From the NCBI RefSeq assembly GCF_046250175.1, contig NZ_CP176468.1: 64,000 bases of DNA. One strand, given 5' to 3'. This stretch comes from Psychromonas sp030397575. GTDB taxonomy: Bacteria > Pseudomonadota > Gammaproteobacteria > Enterobacterales > Psychromonadaceae. How positions within the stretch are numbered: position 1 is the first letter of the stretch; each line of letters starts with the position of its first letter. Shown here piece by piece: positions 36,084 to 45,766 of this stretch. Both the position numbers and the translations under genes were made by a program. The notes under the pieces were generated by a model. That model was given only the letters and a program-made list of their open reading frames with translations, was not told the origin of the DNA and did no database searches.

Positions 36084-37754
36084 TTATTTACCTTTAGCAG
36101 CGTTAAACGCGTCTAGCATTGCATTACCCATGCTTGCTTCGTCTTGTTGCTTCAAGCTATCGATAGCATCTTTCTCATCAGCTTCATCTTTCGCTTTGAT
36201 AGATAGACTGATTACGCGATTCTTACGATCAACACCTACGTATTTAGCTTCAACAGACTCACCAGCTTTTAGTACTGTAGATGCATCTTCGATACGGTCA
36301 CGTGAGATATCTGCAACACGGATGTAACCTTCAACGCCTTCAGTAAGAGTAACTGTAGCACCCTTAGCATCAACTTCAGAGATAGTACCAGTAACGATAG
36401 CACCTTTCTTGAATTCTGCTAGGTAGTTATTGAATGGGTCAGCAGCGATTTGCTTGATACCTAGAGAAATACGTTCGCGCTCTGGGTCAACTTGTAATAC
36501 AACAGCTTCGATTTCGTCGCCTTTTTTGTAGTCAAGTACAGCTTTTTCGCCTTCAACTTCCCAACTGATGTCAGAAAGGTGAACTAGGCCGTCGATGTTA
36601 CCGTCAAGACCGATGAAGATACCGAAGTCAGTGATAGATTTAATCTTACCAGAAACTTTTTGTCCTTTATCGTGTGTTGAAGAGAACTCTTCCCACGGGT
36701 TAGCTTTACATTGCTTAAGACCTAGAGAAATACGACGACGTTCTTCGTCGATGTCTAGAACCATAACTTCAGCCATATCACCTAAGTTAACAACTTTAGA
36801 TGGGTGGATGTTTTTGTTAGTCCAATCCATTTCAGAAACGTGAACAAGACCTTCTACGCCTTCTTCAATTTCAACGAAACAACCGTAATCAGTTAAGTTT
36901 GTAACTTTACCAGTTAGACGAGTTGATTCTGGGTAACGCTTAGCGATTGCAACCCATGGATCTTCACCTAATTGCTTAAGACCTAGAGAAACACGAGTGC
37001 GCTCACGGTCAAACTTAAGGATTTTAACGTTGATTTCTTCACCAACAGTTACGATTTCACTTGGGTGCTTAACGCGTTTCCAAGCCATATCTGTGATATG
37101 TAATAGGCCGTCTACACCACCTAAGTCTACGAAAGCACCGTAGTCAGTTAGGTTCTTAACGATACCTTTAACTTCTTGACCTTCTTGTAGGTTCTCAAGA
37201 AGTTCATCACGTTCAACACTGTTTTCAGTTTCGATAACAGCACGACGAGATACAACAACGTTGTTGCGTTTTTGGTCTAGCTTGATCACTTTGAATTCAA
37301 TATCTTTGTTTTCAAGGTGAGCAGTGTCACGTACTGGACGTACGTCAACTAATGAACCAGGTAGGAAAGCACGGATACCGTTTAATTCAACAGTGAAACC
37401 ACCTTTAACTTTACCGTTAATAACACCGATAACTGTTTCTTGGTCTTCGTACGCTTTCTCTAATTGGATCCAAGCTTCGTGACGTTTAGCTTTTTCGCGA
37501 GAAAGTTTAGTTTCACCGAAACCGTCTTCTACAGCGTCTAACGCTACATCACAAACATCGCCAACTTCAACTTCAACTTCGCCAGCAGCGTTCTTGAACT
37601 CTTCAACTGGGATAGCAGCTTCAGATTTAAGACCTGCATCAACGAATACTAAGTTGTTGCTAATACGTACGATTGTACCTTTAACAATTGTACCTGGGCG
37701 AGTTTCTACTTGTTGAAGAGATTCTTCAAATAGTTCAGCAAAAGATTCCATCAT
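36084..37754 (-). CDS. rpsA: 30S ribosomal protein S1
   Basis: S1 brings mRNA to the 30S subunit and unfolds structure near starts. The 556-residue product has six S1 RNA-binding domains of about 70-85 residues each and is nearly collinear with the 557-residue E. coli protein (for example NGIRAFLPGSLVDVRPVRD and LTDYGAFVDLGGVDGLLH). Codon use looks like that of a highly expressed gene. The start may be either of two adjacent ATG codons. The order cmk-rpsA-ihfB is conserved. Confidence 0.98.
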   Translation of the reverse strand: MMESFAELFEESLQQVETRPGTIVKGTIVRISNNLVFVDAGLKSEAAIPVEEFKNAAGEVEVEVGDVCDVALDAVEDGFGETKLSREKAKRHEAWIQLEKAYEDQETVIGVINGKVKGGFTVELNGIRAFLPGSLVDVRPVRDTAHLENKDIEFKVIKLDQKRNNVVVSRRAVIETENSVERDELLENLQEGQEVKGIVKNLTDYGAFVDLGGVDGLLHITDMAWKRVKHPSEIVTVGEEINVKILKFDRERTRVSLGLKQLGEDPWVAIAKRYPESTRLTGKVTNLTDYGCFVEIEEGVEGLVHVSEMDWTNKNIHPSKVVNLGDMAEVMVLDIDEERRRISLGLKQCKANPWEEFSSTHDKGQKVSGKIKSITDFGIFIGLDGNIDGLVHLSDISWEVEGEKAVLDYKKGDEIEAVVLQVDPERERISLGIKQIAADPFNNYLAEFKKGAIVTGTISEVDAKGATVTLTEGVEGYIRVADISRDRIEDASTVLKAGESVEAKYVGVDRKNRVISLSIKAKDEADEKDAIDSLKQQDEASMGNAMLDAFNAAKGK

Positions 37755-37857
37755 CTATTTATTCACACTTATTTTATACAACCACATACAGTCCATTCGT
37801 ATGGGAGGCAAGAAAGATTACCACTTCATCCATGAAGTAGTTTTAGTACACAACTGA

Positions 37858-38544
37858 TTATTCAGTTGCAATTTTTAATTTCAGCGCCGTCAAGTTGAGT
37901 ATTTGCTCAACCACTTCATCGATAGTTAATGAGGTAGAATCAATCACAAATGCGTCATCAGCAGGTCGTAATGGAGCAACAGCTCGGTTACGGTCGCGAT
38001 AATCGCGCTCTTTAATTTCGCTTAAAATTTGCGCGATGCTAACATTAAACCCTTTATCTTGCAACTGATTAAAACGGCGCTTAGCGCGTTCTTCAGCGCT
38101 CGCATCTAGGAATATTTTCACTGGTGCGTCTGGAAACACCACGGTTCCCATGTCTCTACCATCAGCGATCAAACCAGGGGCTTGTAAAAAAGCTTGTTGA
38201 CGAGCAAGTAGTGCCGCACGTACTTGTTCAATTGAAGCGACTTCAGAGGCAGCTTGTCCTACCACTTCAGTACGTAATTTATCGCCAATATTTTCGCCAC
38301 TTAATAAAGTATCTACACCACTGCCATTAGACACAAAAGATACATCAAGTGTTAAAGCTAATGCAGCTAACGCATCTGAATCATTTAATGGGAGTTGTTT
38401 TTTTAATGCTGCAAATGCCAATATACGATACAACGCACCACTATCTAACAAATGCCATTTTAGCTTTTTCGCTAAAATATGGCACACGGTGCCTTTTCCT
38501 GACCCACTTGGACCATCAATAGTGATTAAATTTGAAACTGACAT
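37858..38544 (-). CDS. cmk: Cytidylate kinase
   Basis: Cmk phosphorylates CMP and dCMP. The 228-residue product has the P-loop IDGPSGSGKGT (about 9-19), then DSGALYR, and DGRDMGTVVFPDAPVKIFL near residue 128. It precedes rpsA by 103 bp, in which a weak hairpin ACTTCA/TGAAGT lies. Confidence 0.97.
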   Translation of the reverse strand: MSVSNLITIDGPSGSGKGTVCHILAKKLKWHLLDSGALYRILAFAALKKQLPLNDSDALAALALTLDVSFVSNGSGVDTLLSGENIGDKLRTEVVGQAASEVASIEQVRAALLARQQAFLQAPGLIADGRDMGTVVFPDAPVKIFLDASAEERAKRRFNQLQDKGFNVSIAQILSEIKERDYRDRNRAVAPLRPADDAFVIDSTSLTIDEVVEQILNLTALKLKIATE

Positions 38545-38603
38545 TTTGCGTCCAACCTTGTAATTAACTGACGTGTTTATTGACTATTTTATTCTGTAAT
38601 TCT

Positions 38604-39380
38604 TTAATCTATTTCATCTAAGAAGTCGCTTAGATCCGCTTGCTCTTGCACTTGTTTATCAGCAGATTGCTGCTTAAGTTCAAAGAACTCATTGCTATCT
38701 TTATGCAGCGCATTTATGCGCGACTGAATATAAGCTTCTTTTACAAAAGTATATGAATCAAGTGATTGCTCTACTAATACTTCTTGTCCTAATGCACTTG
38801 AGCGGGCATCCAAACCATCAAAAATCCAGATAGTCGCCGTTTGCCACCAAGTAAAGTAAGTCGTTGGGAAATAGAGGTTATCGACAATACTGCCGACTAC
38901 AATACGTGCGCTGCTTGGCCCTGTAACGGGTACCATTAGATAAGGCCCTTGAGGCACATACCAATTACCTAATACATTACTAAAACTTTCTCTACGGCGC
39001 TCTACCCCGCCGTACTTAGCAACATCAAACAAACCAAATACACCGAATGTAGAGTTAAATGCAAAACGGAAAAAAGCATCAGTTGCGTGTTGAAACTCAA
39101 GCTGTAGCAAGTTGTTGACTATCGTTGAAGGCTCTTCTAGGTTTTGTACTGCATTATTAATTGCTTCACGACCAGCTTTTGGAACCCAATCAACATAGCT
39201 TTCTGTAACTGGTCTATAGATGTAATCATCTAATACGTAATAGTTAAAGTCCCAAACTAAACGGTTAACCGGTTCAATTGGGTCACTCATGTAAGTTTCT
39301 TTATTGCCCTGAACAGATTGAGCGAAAGCAGAGCTGCTCACCATTAACAGGAGCGTTGGCAATAAGATTCGTATAAACAT
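38604..39380 (-). CDS. mlaA: MlaA/VacJ family outer-membrane phospholipid transport protein
   Basis: MlaA sits in the outer membrane with a porin and removes phospholipids from the outer leaflet, passing them to MlaC. The 258-residue product has the family motifs SDPIEPVNRLVWDFNYYVLD, NLEEPSTIVNNLLQ, RFAFNSTFGVFGLFDVA and WYVPQGPYLMVP. Unlike E. coli MlaA it lacks a lipobox cysteine: the signal peptide ends SSAFA-QS near residue 21, a signal peptidase I type. I start at the ATG at 39380. An in-frame GTG at 39443 would overlap ccmI by 44 bp and add a segment with LYGC. Confidence 0.88.
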   Translation of the reverse strand: MFIRILLPTLLLMVSSSAFAQSVQGNKETYMSDPIEPVNRLVWDFNYYVLDDYIYRPVTESYVDWVPKAGREAINNAVQNLEEPSTIVNNLLQLEFQHATDAFFRFAFNSTFGVFGLFDVAKYGGVERRRESFSNVLGNWYVPQGPYLMVPVTGPSSARIVVGSIVDNLYFPTTYFTWWQTATIWIFDGLDARSSALGQEVLVEQSLDSYTFVKEAYIQSRINALHKDSNEFFELKQQSADKQVQEQADLSDFLDEID

Positions 39381-39399
39381 ATAGATACATCCATATAAA

Positions 39400-40644
39400 T
39401 TAAGATTGTTGATTAATAATAATACTAATAGGCGTTGTATCACCTGATTTTACAATATGACTTTGTCCAAACCACTGGCCACTTTGTGTATTCGCAGTAC
39501 CGTCAGCTGTAATACGTGCTTTTATGATAAATTGCTCATAATTACTGAGTTTATTACCTTCAATCATTGCATTCGCATCAGACAAAAAAACCTGTATTGG
39601 AAAAGTATCAATAGCTAACTTAACGGCCGCAATAGGCATAGGGGAGCCATCAACGGCTTGTGCATAAATAAAAATACTGCTGCCGGGCGTATATGATACC
39701 TGTTTTGCTAGCGTAATACTGATCTCATATTGTTCTAAGTCAGCCACTGTATTATTTTTTTCTTTTTGTAAGGCCAATTGTTGTCGAGCATAGGCGATAC
39801 TGTTATTTAAAACGCGTGATTGCTCGCCGCTACTATCGCTCAACAAAGGCAAAACGGTTTGCCAACGTTTAATCGCAATTTCAAAATTCTCTTGCTGTAA
39901 CGCCAAAAGACCATACATAGACCAAGCTTGATAGTTTTCAGGATGCTGCTTTAAAAAGTTTTTAAGTTGCAATTCAGCTCTAGCCTTTTCATATTCGTCA
40001 CCAATTTTCATTTTTAATTCAATCGATTCAAGTACAATTTCAGTATTCAGAGGTTGAGCAGCAACAGCTTTATCAATTGCTTCTATAGCAAGTTGTTGAT
40101 CATTAAAGATACTGCCTAAACGGCTGTATAAAACCCACCCCTTTACATCACCGGGTTGATCGACTAGATGAGTTCGCAATCCAATCATTAGATCTTGCAG
40201 ATCTTTCTGTTCTGGTTCAGTTGCATTATCTCCAAATAACTTTTGATAAACATCGGGATAGCGTTGTAAGGTATTTTGCCATTCACTCACCTGTTTGAAC
40301 GACCCAACAGACCAATATAAGGCAATACTAGCAATGATTAAAAATGCGACACCAGGTAACCAAATTAATTGATTAGTGTTAGTTTTAAGTTGGTGGTTAT
40401 CATCAATATCATCGAGTAAGTTGTATTGTAACTCGGCGACTATACTTTGTTTATCTAACACTACTCCTTGTGCTAGGTCGTCTTCAACTTCCTGTAAGCG
40501 GAGGTCGTAGAGATCATGATTTAATTGATTACGACGTTGTTGATTAACCTCAGTCATTTTTCTATGGCGGATAAAAGGCACCAAGATTAACCCTGAAAAA
40601 ACCAATAATAATATCATGATAATAATTACAAGGGAGGTGATCAT
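39400..40644 (-). CDS. ccmI: Cytochrome c biogenesis protein CcmI (CycH)
   Basis: CcmI presents apocytochrome c to the heme ligation complex CcmFH. The 414-residue product has an N-terminal transmembrane helix (about 4-25), a cytoplasmic coil (about 28-75), a second helix (about 95-115), TPR repeats (about 150-280), and a C-terminal periplasmic domain that may contact apocytochrome. It overlaps ccmH by 4 bp. In E. coli this part is fused to CcmH; here it is a separate gene. Confidence 0.92.
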   Translation of the reverse strand: MITSLVIIIMILLLVFSGLILVPFIRHRKMTEVNQQRRNQLNHDLYDLRLQEVEDDLAQGVVLDKQSIVAELQYNLLDDIDDNHQLKTNTNQLIWLPGVAFLIIASIALYWSVGSFKQVSEWQNTLQRYPDVYQKLFGDNATEPEQKDLQDLMIGLRTHLVDQPGDVKGWVLYSRLGSIFNDQQLAIEAIDKAVAAQPLNTEIVLESIELKMKIGDEYEKARAELQLKNFLKQHPENYQAWSMYGLLALQQENFEIAIKRWQTVLPLLSDSSGEQSRVLNNSIAYARQQLALQKEKNNTVADLEQYEISITLAKQVSYTPGSSIFIYAQAVDGSPMPIAAVKLAIDTFPIQVFLSDANAMIEGNKLSNYEQFIIKARITADGTANTQSGQWFGQSHIVKSGDTTPISIIINQQS

Positions 40645-41132
40645 TTTTCTATTCCCTTAGTATGCTGCTTTAATAGAGAGGCAAGCTTTTGTTGCTCCTG
40701 TGGTGCTAACGCAGCCTGTTTGGTTTTGTTCTTTTTCACTTGCTTGAATAAAATTAACAACCCACCAATGACAAACAATAAAGGACCTAACCACAAAAAA
40801 ATAGTCGCAGGTGTTAACGGAGGATCATAGCGAACAAAATTCCCAAAACGAGCCACCATATAATCTACTATTTGCTCTTTGCTTTGCCCTTGTTTAACTA
40901 ATTGATAAGCCTTATTACGCAGATCTTTTGCCAATTCAGCATTGGAGTCGGCAATATTTTGGTTTTGACATTTCGGACAACGCAATAATTTAGTTAATTC
41001 ATGGAAAGTTTGCTCTTGCTGTACATTATCAAACTCAAAGGTATCAATAGCTGCTTGAGCAGAGTGGGTTGCTAAAGTAATTAGCGAGATTAACAACCCA
41101 ATATAAAAGAACATATGACGGATAGTAATCAT
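40641..41132 (-). CDS. ccmH: Cytochrome c maturation protein CcmH
   Basis: CcmH is a thiol oxidoreductase that reduces apocytochrome c before heme attachment. The 163-residue precursor has a signal peptide (1 to about 27), the redox motif LRCPKCQNQ with C52 and C55, and a C-terminal transmembrane segment (about 103-125). It overlaps ccmG and ccmI by 4 bp each. GGAG lies five bases upstream of its ATG. Confidence 0.95.
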   Translation of the reverse strand: MITIRHMFFYIGLLISLITLATHSAQAAIDTFEFDNVQQEQTFHELTKLLRCPKCQNQNIADSNAELAKDLRNKAYQLVKQGQSKEQIVDYMVARFGNFVRYDPPLTPATIFLWLGPLLFVIGGLLILFKQVKKNKTKQAALAPQEQQKLASLLKQHTKGIEK

Positions 41133-41671
41133 TGCATCTCCTCGTAAATAGAAGATAACTTATCATTCCACACCTGTTCATTAAGGTCACCAACATGTCG
41201 GTAACGAATAATGCCGTGGCTATCAATTAAGAAGGTTTCAGGCGCGCCATACACACCTAGATCTAATCCTAATAAACCGCTTTCATCAAATAGACTGATT
41301 TGATAAGGATTATGTAATTCGTTCAACCAACGGATCGCTTTTTTACGGTTATCTTTGTAGTTCATACCAACGATATATAAACCTTGATTAGCTAATTTAT
41401 TTAAATAAGTATGCTCTGCATAACAAGTTGGGCACCATGTAGCCCATACGTTAAGCAGCATTTTCTGACCTTTAAAAATATCAGCATTGTATTGTTTATC
41501 CTGGTCGAAGATATCTTGTAGTGTAAACTGAGGTATCGGCTGACCAATTAACGCTGACTCTAATTTACTAGGATCACTGCCTTTTAATAATGGGGTAGCT
41601 AAAAAAACAGCACCAATAATGAAGATAACAAAAGGCACTAACAACATTAATATTCGACGTTTGTTAAGCAT
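41129..41671 (-). CDS. ccmG: Thiol:disulfide interchange protein CcmG/DsbE
   Basis: CcmG is a membrane-tethered thioredoxin that supplies reductant for heme ligation. The 180-residue product has an N-terminal anchor (about 8-27), active-site WATWCPTC with C80 and C83, and GVYGAPETFLID with the cis-proline near residue 145. I start at the ATG at 41671, with GGAG six bases upstream and an 8-bp overlap with ccmF; an ATG six codons earlier lacks such a site. Confidence 0.95.
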   Translation of the reverse strand: MLNKRRILMLLVPFVIFIIGAVFLATPLLKGSDPSKLESALIGQPIPQFTLQDIFDQDKQYNADIFKGQKMLLNVWATWCPTCYAEHTYLNKLANQGLYIVGMNYKDNRKKAIRWLNELHNPYQISLFDESGLLGLDLGVYGAPETFLIDSHGIIRYRHVGDLNEQVWNDKLSSIYEEMQ

Positions 41672-43643
41672 TTTGTTCTCCAGTTTCATTTTTAGAATCT
41701 GTTAATGGCTGTTTTTTGGTTCGATAACGTTTATCACAGATCATGATAAAGCCAGCCAACGCCATGATTAACGGCCCTAACCAAATCCAACGAATAAACG
41801 GTTTATAATAAATGCGCACAGCCCATGCACCATCAGGTAATTGCTCACCCATGGCAATATAAAGGTCCCTAATAAAGCCGGCATCAATGGCTGCCTCAGT
41901 CATCGGCATACGCTGTACTGTGTAAATGCGCTTTTCTGCGTTCATTACCGCTATTTTTTGTTGGTTATGTAATACAGAAAAGGTACCGACTGTTCCCACA
42001 TAATTTTGACCATTAAGCGCACTAATTTGGTCAAAATGAAAATCATAATGTTCAAATCTAATGTGCTCTCCAACCGCTAATTTGACATCTTTTTCAATGG
42101 AATAGTTTTGCGTCATGGTAATGCCTATGATCATTACTGCTAATCCCAAATGCCCTAAACTCATTGCCCAGTGACTATTGCCTAATTTAGTAATACCGAT
42201 AATAAATGAATAACGATGAGTTGAACGTAAATAGATTTCATACCCCACACTGACTATGATCCAAAAGCCTAAAAATACGCCTAACATCGCTAACCAGGTT
42301 AATGCAGGGGCAAAAACAAACAAAAAAACAAGGCTCGAGCAAAGGCTAAGTAAAAGAATAATTAATATAGGCTTAACTAATTCACTTAGCTTTTGACGTT
42401 TCCAACGAAATAGCGAACCAATACCAAGAAATAACGCAAAAGGTACAATTAAAATAGTAAACATACGATTGAAAAAAGGTTCGCCAATAGAGATGCTACC
42501 TAACCCGATTTCTTTGTGTACTAAAGGCAATAACGTCCCTAATAACACCACGATCAATGCAGCGATTAGCAAAATATTATTCAACAAAAGTAAACTTTCT
42601 CGTGATGCTAATTCATAACGTCCACGGCTTTTCACTTTAGATGCTTGTACTGCATACAGAAGTAACGCTCCGCCGATAACTAAAATCAGAAAGCTAAGAA
42701 TAAATAAACCACGAGTAGGATCACTAGCAAAGGCATGTACAGATACGAGAACACCAGAACGTACTAAGAAGGTACCTAATAAACTTAATGAAAATGCACT
42801 TAATGCTAATAATACCGTCCACGACTTAAATACGCCTCGCTTTTCACTCACCGCTAAAGAATGAATTAATGCAGTACCCGCTAACCAAGGCATAAAGGAT
42901 GCATTTTCAACGGGATCCCAAAACCACCAACCCCCCCAACCTAGTTCGTAATAAGCCCACCAACTGCCTAATGCAATACCTACGGTTAAAAACATCCAAG
43001 CAGCCATGGTCCATGGTCGAGACCATTTAGCCCATGCACTATCTAAACGTCCTTCTAATAATGCGGCAATAGCGAAAGCAAAGGCTACAGAAAACCCCAC
43101 ATAGCCCATATATAACATAGGAGGATGAATCACTAACCCAAAGTCTTGTAATAACGGATTTAAATCACGACCATCAATTGGGAAATACGGTAGCGTTCGT
43201 TCAAAAGGGTTAGAGGTGAGAATAACGAAAAGATAAAAACCAAAAGCCAGTAAGCCTAATACCGCTAATACACGCGCCATAGATTCAACAGGTAAGTTTT
43301 TGCTCATTAATGCAACGGCAATACTCCAGGTTGCTAATAAGAAAACCCAAAGTAATAGTGAGCCTTCATGCGCCCCCCACACTGCAGATAATCGATAATA
43401 CCAGGGTAAAGCTGAATTAGAGTTAGTGGCAATGTAGCTCACACTAAAATCATTAATAAAGAAAAGGTAAGCTAAAATAACAAAAGAAATAGCCACTGCA
43501 ATAAACTGTAAAACAGTAAACATTTTAGCGCTACGAATAGCTCCTTGATGACCAGTGCGTACACCATACAATGGGTAAACCGTCTGTAATAAGGATAATA
43601 TACATGCCAGTATTAAAGAAAATTGGCCTATCTCAGGAAGCAT
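41664..43643 (-). CDS. ccmF: Heme lyase subunit CcmF
   Basis: CcmF transfers heme from CcmE to apocytochrome c. The 659-residue polytopic membrane protein has about 14 hydrophobic segments and the tryptophan-rich WWD domain GWGGWWFWDPVENASFMPWL near residue 235, with conserved periplasmic histidines (SVWGAHEGSLLLW, HPPMLYMGYVG). It follows ccmE by 13 bp. Confidence 0.96.
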   Translation of the reverse strand: MLPEIGQFSLILACILSLLQTVYPLYGVRTGHQGAIRSAKMFTVLQFIAVAISFVILAYLFFINDFSVSYIATNSNSALPWYYRLSAVWGAHEGSLLLWVFLLATWSIAVALMSKNLPVESMARVLAVLGLLAFGFYLFVILTSNPFERTLPYFPIDGRDLNPLLQDFGLVIHPPMLYMGYVGFSVAFAFAIAALLEGRLDSAWAKWSRPWTMAAWMFLTVGIALGSWWAYYELGWGGWWFWDPVENASFMPWLAGTALIHSLAVSEKRGVFKSWTVLLALSAFSLSLLGTFLVRSGVLVSVHAFASDPTRGLFILSFLILVIGGALLLYAVQASKVKSRGRYELASRESLLLLNNILLIAALIVVLLGTLLPLVHKEIGLGSISIGEPFFNRMFTILIVPFALFLGIGSLFRWKRQKLSELVKPILIILLLSLCSSLVFLFVFAPALTWLAMLGVFLGFWIIVSVGYEIYLRSTHRYSFIIGITKLGNSHWAMSLGHLGLAVMIIGITMTQNYSIEKDVKLAVGEHIRFEHYDFHFDQISALNGQNYVGTVGTFSVLHNQQKIAVMNAEKRIYTVQRMPMTEAAIDAGFIRDLYIAMGEQLPDGAWAVRIYYKPFIRWIWLGPLIMALAGFIMICDKRYRTKKQPLTDSKNETGEQNA

Positions 43644-43656
43644 TAATATTGCCCTT

Positions 43657-44121
43657 TTATTGTTCGGTTTTTAAATTAGACATACCTTTAACAGCATCAG
43701 CTACTTCGGGCGGCATGTAATCTTCATCATGTTTTGCCAACACTTCAAAAGCATCAACACTATTTTTACTTTTTAAAGTGCCTTGAGCAACGATACCTTG
43801 CCCCTCTCGAAACAGATCTGGCAAGATCCCATCGAAATACACAGTCACTTGTCCCGCTTTGTTGTCTACTAAATCAAAACTCACCTTCAGACTATCAGGG
43901 TCACGCTTCACCGAACCAGTCAAAACCATACCGCCAACACGTAAACGTTGTCCTATCTCAGGTTTAACACCGGTTTCATTTTTCCCCTCTAAAATCTCAT
44001 TAGGAGTATAAAACAGGTCGATATTCTGTTGTAAAGCAAACAGAGTTAAGCCCATTGCCAAGGATAAACCAAAGATCAAAGAGCAGGTAATCAATAAACG
44101 TTTTTTACGCCTAGGATTCAT
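43657..44121 (-). CDS. ccmE: Heme chaperone CcmE
   Basis: CcmE carries heme covalently in the periplasm from CcmABCD to CcmF. The 154-residue product has a positively charged start (MNPRRKKR), one membrane anchor (about 9-29), an OB-fold domain, and the heme-binding H131 in VLAKHDEDYMPPEV with Y135. It overlaps ccmD by 4 bp. Confidence 0.96.
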   Translation of the reverse strand: MNPRRKKRLLITCSLIFGLSLAMGLTLFALQQNIDLFYTPNEILEGKNETGVKPEIGQRLRVGGMVLTGSVKRDPDSLKVSFDLVDNKAGQVTVYFDGILPDLFREGQGIVAQGTLKSKNSVDAFEVLAKHDEDYMPPEVADAVKGMSNLKTEQ

Positions 44122-44324
44122 AAACTATGCTCTCTATTATTAGCTGCTTTTATGCGTTTTTCACGTTGAAGGCGTTGCTCTACTTGCTTCAATATTTTTT
44201 TACGGGTCAATACGCTATGGGTAATTAAGGCGATCACACTGACGATAGAAACCCCATAGGCTAGCCAAACATAAAAGCTATATCCTCCCATTGCAATAAA
44301 ATCTGAAAATGATGTAAACGCCAT
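44118..44324 (-). CDS. ccmD: Heme exporter protein CcmD
   Basis: CcmD is a small membrane protein that helps release holo-CcmE from CcmABC. The 68-residue product has one transmembrane segment (about 15-37), with GGYSFYVWLAYG at its start, and a charged tail. It lies one base after ccmC. Confidence 0.92.
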   Translation of the reverse strand: MAFTSFSDFIAMGGYSFYVWLAYGVSIVSVIALITHSVLTRKKILKQVEQRLQREKRIKAANNREHSL

Positions 44325-44325
44325 A

Positions 44326-45072
44326 TTAACCTCGCCCTTTAATTTGCACTAACTTAATCACCCAAGCTCGGTGTTGTTCTCTTTGTAATAACTCACTACG
44401 AAAACGATATAAGATCATAAACCCCAGAAAAGTGGCAAAACTAAAAATCATAATTAGCAGAGGAATTAGCATTTCAGTAGCAATAGAGGGCTGTTCAAAC
44501 TTCGTGATTGTGGCACCTTGATGCAAGGTATTCCACCACACCACTGAAAAATGAATAATCGGTAAATTAATGACCCCCACTAAAGTTAAAATAGAAGCCG
44601 CTCTACCTGCTAATACTTTATCGGAAAATGCATTATATAAAGCGATAATCCCCATATAAACAAATAACAAAATTAACTCAGAGGTTAGTCTCGCATCCCA
44701 AACCCACCACGCGCCCCACATTGGTTTCCCCCATGCAGCGCCTGTAAATAATGCAATAAAAGTATAGATAGCTCCAACAGGTGCGGCAGCTGCAACAGCC
44801 ATTTCAGCTAAACGTAGCTGCCAAACAAGGCCAATAAAAGCGGCAATAGCCATAGTTGAATAAGCGGCCATCGCCATCATGGCAGCGGGAACATGAATAT
44901 AGATAATACGAAAACTATCACCCTGCTGGTAATCAGCCGGAGCAAATGCAAGCCCCCAAACAATGCCAATGATGAAACTCGGTATTGTTAATACCAGAAA
45001 CCACGGCATCAACTTACCCGCTAGTGCATAACTGTGCTCAGCTTTGGCGTAAGGATGTAACCACTTCCACAT
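44326..45072 (-). CDS. ccmC: Heme exporter protein CcmC
   Basis: CcmC binds heme with its WWD domain and attaches it to CcmE. The 248-residue product has six predicted membrane segments and the motif WGAWWVWDARLTSELILLF near residue 128, with conserved histidines in IIYIHVPAA and FSVVWWNTLHQGAT. It lies 25 bp after ccmB. Confidence 0.96.
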   Translation of the reverse strand: MWKWLHPYAKAEHSYALAGKLMPWFLVLTIPSFIIGIVWGLAFAPADYQQGDSFRIIYIHVPAAMMAMAAYSTMAIAAFIGLVWQLRLAEMAVAAAAPVGAIYTFIALFTGAAWGKPMWGAWWVWDARLTSELILLFVYMGIIALYNAFSDKVLAGRAASILTLVGVINLPIIHFSVVWWNTLHQGATITKFEQPSIATEMLIPLLIMIFSFATFLGFMILYRFRSELLQREQHRAWVIKLVQIKGRG

Positions 45073-45097
45073 AATTAAATCTCTAATTTAAACATAG

Positions 45098-45766
45098 TTA
45101 ACTGACACTGACCCGTAATGCGGCGGCGATAGCAAAAGGCGCTAAGGTAATTGCACCTACTAACATAGCTAATAACAGAGCGATAAATCCTAAGTATGAT
45201 TGCCCAAAAGAGGCAGCCTCAATAGCCATGGTAGAAAAAATTAAAATAGGAATACTAAAGGGCAACATGATTAAACTCAACAATATTCCACCTTTACGCA
45301 AACCCACAGTTAATGCAACCCCAATAGCGCCTAATAGACTTAATATTGGTGTTCCAATGAGTAGCGTTAGAAAAAGTGCACAAAAAGCATCCATCTTTAA
45401 TGATAAAAAAACCGCTAATAAAGGAGAAACTAGTAAAATAGGCAAACCTGTTAATACCCAGTGGCCAAATATTTTAGCGCTGACTAACCAAGCCAATGGA
45501 TAAGGTGAAAGCATCATTTGCTCTAGTGACCCATCGATGAAATCATCTTTAAAAAGGCGCTCAAAAGAAAGTAATGCAGCTAATAATGCCGCTACCCAAA
45601 TAATACCGGGCGCAATACGAGATAATAAAGTGGGATCAGAGCCTAAACCTAAGGGGAATAAGGTCACCACAATAACAAAAAACCAAATTGGATTTAAAAT
45701 GGCACTTTGATGGCGAAATGCAGCCAATAAATCTTGACGAACCACCTGCACAAAAGCATCAAACAT
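45098..45766 (-). CDS. ccmB: Heme exporter permease CcmB
   Basis: CcmB is the membrane subunit of the CcmAB ABC complex. The 222-residue product has six hydrophobic segments and starts MFDAFVQVVRQDLLAAFR, typical of CcmB. I start at the ATG at 45766, with AGGA upstream; it overlaps ccmA by 8 bp. An earlier in-frame start would add eight residues inside ccmA. Confidence 0.95.
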   Translation of the reverse strand: MFDAFVQVVRQDLLAAFRHQSAILNPIWFFVIVVTLFPLGLGSDPTLLSRIAPGIIWVAALLAALLSFERLFKDDFIDGSLEQMMLSPYPLAWLVSAKIFGHWVLTGLPILLVSPLLAVFLSLKMDAFCALFLTLLIGTPILSLLGAIGVALTVGLRKGGILLSLIMLPFSIPILIFSTMAIEAASFGQSYLGFIALLLAMLVGAITLAPFAIAAALRVSVS

